64,000 nt of DNA from JALORV01 sp963775635. Lineage in GTDB: Bacteria; Pseudomonadota; Gammaproteobacteria; Burkholderiales; Burkholderiaceae_F. The stretch is taken from NCBI GenBank assembly GCA_963775635.1, contig CAVZJO010000014.1, forward strand, positions 102,631 to 166,630. Direction: 5' to 3'. A model generated the notes under the pieces. It saw nothing but the letters and a program-made list of their open reading frames with translations. It was not told the DNA's origin and made no database searches. This document shows, piece after piece, positions 57,732 to 64,000 of the stretch. The stretch's first letter is position 1; every line of letters starts with the position of its first letter. The position numbers were made by a program, and so were the translations under genes.

Positions 57732-59589
57732 ATGCAGACCGACCACGCGAACCGCAGGACCCACACCGGCGCTGATCGGCGCGCTCGGCGTGGTCTACGG
57801 CGACATCGGCACCAGCCCTCTGTACGCGTTCAAGGAAAGCGTCGGCGGCGAGCACGGCGCGGGTGTCGATCCTGCCAGTGTCTTCAGCGTCCTGTCGATG
57901 ATCTTTTGGGTGATGACGCTGGTCGTATCGATCAAGTACGTCCTGATCGTACTGCGCGCGAACAACGACGGAGAAGGCGGGATACTGGCGCTGATGGCGC
58001 TGGTGCTGAGACAGCTGCCGGTGGCGCGGCCGTCTGACCGGTGTCGATTGTCCTTCGGGCTGTTCGGCGCGGCGATGTTCTACGGCGACAGCGTGATCAC
58101 GCCGGCGATCTCGGTGCTGTCGGCGGTCGAGGGCCTCGAGGTCGTCTCGCCTCGATTCAAGTCGATGGTGCTGCCGTTGACCATCGCGGTGCTGATCGGG
58201 CTATTCGCGGTGCAGCGGTCCGGAACCGCCCGGGTCGGCGGCGTGTTCGGACCGATCATGGTCCTGTGGTTCGTCACGCTGGGCGTGCTGGGCGTGCTGC
58301 AGATCGCCCGCAACCCGGAAGTGTGACCGCGATCGATCCGGTGTACGCAGTGGGTTTCGTCGCACAGCACCCCGCTCTGACGCTGACGGTGCTGGCCTCG
58401 GTGTTCCTCGTGGTGACCGGCGGCGAGGCGCTGTATGCCGACATGGGTCACTTCGGCCAGCGGCCGATGCGCGCTCGCCTGGTTCTGGCTGGTGATGCCG
58501 TGCCTGCTGTTGAACTATTTCGGTCAGGGTGCCTGGTGCTGCATCACCGAACGCGGTGCAGCAATCCGTTCTTCCTGCTGGCGCCCGCGTGGCTACGGCT
58601 GCCGCTCGTGTTCTTGGCGGCGGCCGCAACCGTGATCGCGTCGCAGGCGGTGATCTCCGGCGCTTTCTCCATGACCGCCAGGCGATCAAGCTTGGCTATC
58701 TGCCGCGCATGCCGGTGCTGTTCACCTCGGAGACTTCAGCCGGGCAGATCTACGTGGCCTCGTCAACTGGCTGCTGCTCGCCTGGTCGTGCGCTGGTGAT
58801 CGGTTTCGGCAGTTCGTCCAAGCTCGCCGCCGCCTACGGCATTGCGGTGGCAGGGACGATGGTCGTCACGACGATGGGCGCCTTGGTCGTGCGCGCCTCC
58901 GCTGGGACTGGTCGCCGAAGCGGCTGGCACTGATCATGGCTGCCGCTGCTGGTGCTCGACCTGTCTTCCTGCTCGGCCAATTCGGTCAAGGTCGTGCACG
59001 GCGGCTGGGTCCCGCTGGCTTCGGGGGGCTGCTGTTCTTCGTGTTCTGTACGTGGAAGCGCGGGCGCGTGCTGATCAGAAACGAGCGCGAGCGCGCCGGG
59101 CTGGCCCTCGAGCCGTTCCTCAGGAGCCTCAGTCACCTATCCGCCGCAGCGGGTCGAGGGACCGCGGTTTTCATGTCGGCGCGGTCGACGAGTACCGCAC
59201 GCGCTGCTGCACAACCTGAAGCACAACCGGGTGATGCACGAGCGAGTGATCTTTCTCACTGCGTGCCGCAGCCCGTCCCTCGCATCCCGCCGGAGGAGTG
59301 GTGTAGATCAAGGACTATGGCGGCGGGTACTGCTACGTCAAGGTCTTCCTCGGTTCAAGGATTCCTACGACATCGCCGATATCGCACGCAAGTACGCGGT
59401 ACTACGACTTCGACTTGGATCCCAGTTCGACCCGTTCTTCCTAGCGAAACGATACTGACCGGAAGGCGCGGCGGCATGGCCGACTGGCGCGAGCGGTTGT
59501 TCAGCTGGATGCTGCGCGACGCGCAGCCGCACTCGGACTTCTTCCCCATCCCCCCACATCGCGTGATCGAGGCGGCGCGCAGATCGTGA
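57732..59589 (+). pseudogene. kup: Kup potassium uptake protein, many frameshifts
   Basis: All parts of a Kup/Trk-D type potassium transporter can be read in order over a normal length of about 1.86 kb. They include GALGVVYGDIGTSPLYAFKE, GDSVITPAISVLSAVEGLE, TGGEALYADMGHFG, LGYLPRMPVLFTS, and the C-terminal GYCYVKV and PPHRVIE. The reading frame changes at least eight times (for example near 57765, 58321, 58470 and 58680-58770, and repeatedly after 58880). The protein could not be made from this sequence as given. Because coding signal persists across every shift, poor sequence quality is likelier than old decay. Confidence 0.8.
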
Positions 59590-59653
59590 TCTGACGGAGT
59601 TCGGCACGACACAGCGCGCGGTTATCATCGACCGCACAGGCGAGGTGGCGCGC

Positions 59654-60556
59654 ATGGCGATCGACAAGAAGGCGCTGAAGAACATCGGCAAATGGTTCGA
59701 ACCGTCCGGTCTTCAATGCAGCGAAGTTCCACGAAGGACGGCGATCCGCGACACACGCGGACTGACGGACGAGCAAAGCCCGAGGCGCGACAGCGCCTGG
59801 CCGAGGCGTGGCGTGGCTGGCCGAGGAGCAGGAAAAACTGTACGCGCAGGACCGCCGTTCGCTGCTGCTGATTTTCCCGGCGATGGATGCGGCCGGCAAG
59901 GACAGCACGATCAAGCATGTGATGAGCGGCGTCAATCCGCAGGGCTGCGAGTGACCTCGTTCAAGCAGCCCTCGGGTACCGAATCGATCACGACTGGATG
60001 TGGCGCCACTGGTGCGCCTTGCCCGAGCGCGGGCGCATCGGCATCTTCAACCGCTCGTACTACGAGGAAGTGCTGGTCGTCCGCGTGCACGAGTCGATCC
60101 TGGCTGTGCAGAAGCTGCCGAAGTCGCTGGTTACCAAAGGCATCTTCCGCCAGCGGCTGCGCGACATCGCCTGCTTCGAGGACTATCTGACGCGCAACGG
60201 CACCACGGTGCTCAAGTTCTTCCTGGAAATGTTCACGCAAGGAGCAGAAGAAGCGGTTCATCGCGCGACTCGACGAGCCGGAGAAACACTGGAAGTTCTC
60301 GCTCGGCGACGTCAAGGAGCGCGCGTACTGGAACGACTACATGGATGCCTACGAACAGGCAATCCGCGCGACGGCGACGCCTCAGTCGCCATGGTTCGTG
60401 GTGCCTGCCGACAACAAATGGTTCACGCGCCTCATGGTCGCCGCCGCGATCGTCGAAACCATGGACAACATGAACCTCGCCTATCCGCGCGTGACCGATG
60501 CTCAGCGGGCCGATCTCGCGCGTGCGCGCGAAATGCTGATGACCGAAAAGTCCTGA
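59654..60556 (+). pseudogene. ppk2: Polyphosphate kinase 2 (PPK2), several frameshifts
   Basis: The PPK2 family transfers phosphate between polyphosphate and nucleotides. Read piecewise, the gene shows the N-terminal KKALKNIGKWFEP and the Walker A region AMDAAGKDSTIKHVMSG (near 59880-59930). GIFNRSYYEEVLVVRVH (Walker B type, near 60040-60090) and the C-terminal YWNDYMDAYEQAI to the stop at 60556 follow. About 300 residues in total, normal length, but with at least four frame changes (two or more before 59880, then near 59950 and 60240). Confidence 0.8.
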
Positions 60557-60606
60557 CAGAGGGAACGCGCTGCGACTCCGGCGCGAATCGGCCTGCCGAC
60601 CGCATA

Positions 60607-60702
60607 ATGCGGTGGGTGATACTCCTGATCCACGCCCATCCGCACCCGGTACGTTCGGTCGCTGGTCGCACACGACTGACGGCAGTGCGCGACCCGCCGC
60701 GG
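60607..60702 (+). pseudogene. Possible N-terminal fragment of a KefF/MdaB-type quinone oxidoreductase
   Basis: ATG 60607 opens with WVILLIHAHPHPVRS, resembling the flavodoxin-2 family start, but nothing further of that roughly 180-residue family is seen. The rest of 60557-60839 holds no gene I can support. Weak call. Confidence 0.25.
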
Positions 60703-60839
60703 CGCTGCTGCCGCATTTTCGCGACGAGGCGAAGACGATGACGATCTCCAAGAGTGGCAGGGAAGAACTCGAGGAGAACCTGCGGCGCGATCGCGAAGCG
60801 CAGCGCAGCGCGACTCCGGCTGGCACTAGAGCGCAGCCG

Positions 60840-61483
60840 TCAGCTGTCGCGAAAGCCGATCCGCTTGTGCGTGCCGTCGCAAAAGGGCTTGTTTGCCGAA
60901 TTCCCGCAGCGGCACAGCCACACCTTCTCGGTCACAAACGTCGAGCCGTCGGCGGCACGGAACTCGATCGCCCCTTCGATGCGCAGTGGCCCATTAGGTT
61001 GTGGATAGACGGTGACTGAACCGGAAGGCTCCGCCTCGATCGAGGCCGGCACGTTGGAACACGCGCCGGGGTCGGCAAAGCCCACCCGCGTATGACTGCC
61101 GTCGCAGAAAGGCTTGTTGGCGGACGCGCCGCAACGGCACAGTGCAATGCGCGTGTACTCGACGAGCGTCGCATGCTCGCCGCTCGGAATACGCACCCGT
61201 GCGCGCAGATAGATCGGTCCCTTCGGCTGGACAGCCGCCAGGTTGCGGTCGGGCGGTGATTCGAGCGTTCGACCGTCATTCGCGCGCACCGTCAGCGCGC
61301 CGGTGGGGCAGCGCGCGACGACGTTGATAATGTGCTCGACGAGGCGCCGTCCGGCCGGATCCACGGACGGGCATCGCGGTCGAACACTTGCGGCGCCCCG
61401 CGCGTGCACTCGCCGGCATGGATGCAGCGCCCCACGTCGTAGCTGATCGTCACTTCCTTGCCGACATAGTCGCGGACGCTCAT
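60840..61483 (-). CDS. Fer4_19 plus double CDGSH iron-sulfur protein, apparent frameshift
   Basis: About 214 residues. An N-terminal divergent 4Fe-4S domain (GRCIHAGECTRGAP, then RCPTGALTV) precedes two mitoNEET-type CDGSH domains with CRCGASANKPFCDGSH and CRCGNSANKPFCDGTH. Each should bind a 2Fe-2S cluster through three Cys and one His; the second has Thr for Ser. The frame changes once near 61365. ATG 61483 overlaps the stop of the aldehyde dehydrogenase (ATGA), so the two are translationally coupled. An electron-transfer role is likely; the partner is unknown. Confidence 0.82.
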
Positions 61484-62965
61484 CAAAGGCCGCCGATGCA
61501 GACGTACTTCAGCACCAGGTACTCGTCGATGCCGTACTTCGATCCTTCGCGCCCGATACCCGACTGCTTGACGCCGCCAAAAGGCGCGACTTCGTTCGAC
61601 ATCAACCCGGTGTTGACGCCGACCATGCCGCTTTCAAGCGCCTCGGCGACGCGCAACACGCGAGCGATATCGCGCGAGTAGAAATACGAGGCGAGTCCGA
61701 ACTCGGTCGAATTGGCAGCCGCGACGGCTTCTTCCTCGGACTCGAACCGGAACACCGGAGCGACCGGCCCGAAGGTCTCCTCACGCGCGACGAGCATCTC
61801 GCGTGTGACGTCGGCCAGCACGGTCGGCTGAAAGAACGTGCCGCCGAGCTCATGCGGATGTCCGCCGGTCAACACGCGCGCCCCCTTGGACCGCGCGTCC
61901 GCAATGTGCGCTTCCACCTTGGCCACGCATTGCTGTCGATCAGCGGTCCCTGCTGCACGCCCGCATCGAAACCGGAACCTACCTTCAGCGCCGCGGAGCG
62001 CTGGGCTAGCCGCTCGACGAAGGCGTCATAGATGGTCGCCTGCGCATAGAAGCGATTGGTGCACACGCAGGTCTGCCCAGAATTGCGGTACTTCGATGTG
62101 AGCGCGCCGTCGACCGCCGCATCGAGGTCGGCATCGTCGAACACGATGAACGGTGCGTTGCCGCCGAGTTCGAGCGACAGCTTCTTCAGCGTCGGCGCGC
62201 TCTGCTGCATCAGGATGCGCCCGACCGCAGTCGATCCGGTGAACGACAGCTTGCGGACGACCGGCGATTCGCACAGCGCCTTGCCGACGGCGATCGAGCG
62301 GTGTTCGTCGGCCGGAATCACGTTGAAAACGCCGGAAGGGAAACCGGCGCGCTGTGCCAGTTCGGCCAGCGCCAGCGCCGACAAGGGCGTCTGTTCGGCG
62401 GGCTTCACGACCACCGTGCAGCCGGCCGCGAGTGCCGGCGCGACCTTGCGCGTGATCATCGCGTTCGGGAAATTCCACGGCGTGATCGCAGCCGAAACGC
62501 CGACCGGCTCCTTAAGAACCAGCAGGCGCTTGTCGGCGGCCACCGTAGGAATCGTGTCGCCGTAGACGCGCTTGGCCTCTTCGGCGAACCATTCGACAAA
62601 AGACGCGCCGTAGGCGATCTCACCGCGGCTTTCCGCGAGCGGCTTGCCCTGCTCGGCAGTCATCAGCTTCGCCAGGTCCTCCTGGTTCGCCATGACGAGT
62701 TCAAACCAACGTCGGAGAATCGCCGCCCGCTCTTTGGCGAGCAAGCGGCGCCATGCCGGGCCAGGCACGCTGCGCGGCTTCAGATGGCAATGCCGGCGTC
62801 CGTGGCATCGCAGTTCGCGACCTGCGCGATCGTCAGGCCGTCGGCCGGATTGCTCACTGCAAACTGCCCGCCGGTTGACGCCGCGCGCCATGCGCCGTCG
62901 ATGTACGCCTGAGTCTTCAGCAGTGACCCGTCGGCGAACGACGGCAGTCCGACTTTCTGCAGCAT
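61483..62965 (-). pseudogene. gabD: Succinate-semialdehyde dehydrogenase-type aldehyde dehydrogenase, two frameshifts
   Basis: NAD(P)-dependent aldehyde dehydrogenase of about 490 residues, closest in look to GabD. Parts in order are QAYIDGAW, TAEQGKPLAESRGE, ITPWNFPNAMITRK, LELGGNAPFIVF, NSGQTCVCTNR with the catalytic cysteine, EETFGPVAPVF and GVKQSGIGREGSKYG. Frame changes occur near 62780 and near 61925. ATG 62965 starts MLQKVGLPSF. Substrate is inferred from family resemblance only. Confidence 0.83.
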
Positions 62966-63062
62966 TTGCGATCTCCGGCAGTCCGATGATCAAGAATACT
63001 GCGAAGCACCGAGCGCCGGCGGCCCGCTAAACTCCACTCGGCTCAGCTGCTCGCGCCGACAG

Positions 63063-63959
63063 ATGAAATTCGAAAGCCTTGCTCCCGACCTGCAAACGTG
63101 GTTCCGCGACATGGTTCGTCGCGGCAGCAGTCGCGACGGGCGCCGGGCTCCCGAAGGGCCTGACGAGGGTTCCGGCTGCGCGCTAGTGACGCTGCGGCGG
63201 TCTGGCGTGCCATCGGGCCTGAAACGGCGCAGGTACCGCCCAGGCGAACCAGGTCGGCACCCCCGTCACTGCGACCGACGAAACCCAGACGCTGACCCAG
63301 CAATTGATCAGCATGCCCAACACGATCTCGACATCGGACCGCGAGATCCAGATGCTGTTCGCATTGACCGCGCCGCGCGTGGTGCTGTTCGGCAACCTGC
63401 TGTCGGCCGAGGAATGCGAGCAGATGGTCGAACTGTCGCGCGGCAAGCTCGAGCGGTCGAGTGTCGTCAACAACGAGACCGGAAACTACGACGTCCATCC
63501 GCACCGGACTAGCTACGGCACGTACTTCAACCGGGGCGAGAACGAACTCATCAGCCGGCTCGAGCAGCGCATCGCCGAGCTCGTCCAGTTCCCGATCGAA
63601 AAACGGCGAGCCGATACAGATCCTGCATGACGAGCCAGGTGGCGAATACCGGCCTCATCATGATTATTTCGACCCTAAGCAGCCGGGCAACGAACAGGTG
63701 TTGAAGCAAGGCGGGCAGCGGATCGCAACGCTGATCATGTACCTGAACGATGTCGAGGCCGGCGGGTCGATCCGTGTTTCCCGAGGTGGGAATCGACGTT
63801 CTCCCCAGGCGCGGCAACGCCGTCTACTTCGCCTATTGCTCTGAGACGGGCGCGCTCGATGCGAGGTCGCTGCATGGAGGCAGTCCGGTCGGCGCAGGCG
63901 AAAAATGGATTGCGACCAAGTGGTTCCGCCAGCAGCCCTACAGCGGCAGTGGCGCATGA
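63063..63959 (+). pseudogene. Prolyl-4-hydroxylase-like 2OG-Fe(II) oxygenase, several frameshifts
   Basis: About 300 residues when read piecewise. MKFESLAPDLQTWFRDMV opens it, then APRVVLFGNLLSAEECEQMV, NETGNYDVHPHRTSYGTYF, the iron ligands in HHDYFDP, the distal histidine in SLHGGSPV and the 2-oxoglutarate-binding KWIATKWFR. At least four frame changes are needed (two or more between 63150 and 63260, then near 63600 and 63770). Bacterial members hydroxylate proline in proteins or small molecules; the target is unknown. The remaining bases to 64000 show nothing. Confidence 0.78.
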
Positions 63960-64000
63960 AGCCAGCACGCCGCGGCAGACAGCCGGCTGCAAGGGAAGCG

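Noticed and set aside
60612..61019. A 135-codon plus-strand frame after ppk2
   Set aside because: Its second half is the antisense of the CDGSH gene, and the first half matches nothing I recognise.

Overview
The window comes from a high-GC proteobacterial chromosome, most likely a betaproteobacterium of or near the Burkholderiales. This rests on the style of the phenylacetate cluster, the cysI-DUF934-cysH-cysD-cysN assimilatory sulfate operon, the extragenic palindromes and the family mix. No 16S gene or other strong taxonomic marker is present, so the genus is left open. There are no insertion sequences, prophage genes, integrases or CRISPR arrays.

Layout. (1) 1-1683: the 5' part of a type IIG restriction-modification gene that runs off the left edge. 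(2) 1786-14159: a near-complete phenylacetyl-CoA catabolic locus. paaY and paaN lie on the minus strand; paaGHIK, paaABCDE, a TetR-type paaR and the thiolase paaJ lie on the plus strand, starting from a shared divergent region with a candidate promoter and operator. (3) 14250-21585: a branched-chain-type (HAAT) ABC importer whose binding-protein gene is separated from its permease and ATPase genes (livH, a livM-livG fusion, livF) by three unrelated genes; it may take up an aromatic acid. (4) 21620-23625: a TPP riboswitch and thiC. (5) 24093-28052: a secreted gametolysin-like protease, a saccharopine-dehydrogenase-like remnant and an unknown Rossmann-like protein. (6) 28208-39011: DUF6394 plus a K+ channel, YceH, a MacAB-type exporter, a degenerate PAS/kinase/HPt protein, UppP and a Ycf46-type AAA ATPase. 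(7) 38975-49707: sulfate uptake (sbp-cysTWA, minus) divergent from sulfate reduction and siroheme genes (cysI, DUF934, cysH, cysD, cysN, cobA, plus), with cbiX opposite. (8) 49778-57632: ubiB, a phasin-like protein, DUF1330, aqpZ, a RuBisCO-like protein plus cupin pair, trmB, thiG-osmC-thiS and tRNA-Gly(CCC). (9) 57732-64000: kup, ppk2, a CDGSH protein, an aldehyde dehydrogenase and a prolyl-4-hydroxylase-like gene, nearly all carrying several frameshifts.

How the genes work together. The paa genes activate phenylacetate to its CoA thioester (PaaK), epoxidise the ring (PaaABCDE), isomerise and open it (PaaG, PaaN), and finish by beta-oxidation (PaaH, PaaJ), with PaaI and PaaY as salvage thioesterases. 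The cys genes import sulfate, make APS (CysDN), reduce APS directly (a cysteine-pair type CysH; no APS kinase domain) and reduce sulfite (CysI). CobA and CbiX supply siroheme. Thiamine synthesis is split between riboswitch-controlled thiC and a thiS-osmC-thiG operon with no visible riboswitch.

Quality warning. Single-base frameshifts occur at a low rate through the first 57 kb (near 745, 7325, 10906, 16628, 30406 and 55632) and become dense after 57.7 kb. Conserved protein sequence continues across each one, so read error or a low-coverage contig end is more likely than mass gene decay. The most interesting biology is the RuBisCO-like protein plus cupin pair (53680-55223), a candidate methylthio-sugar salvage module.
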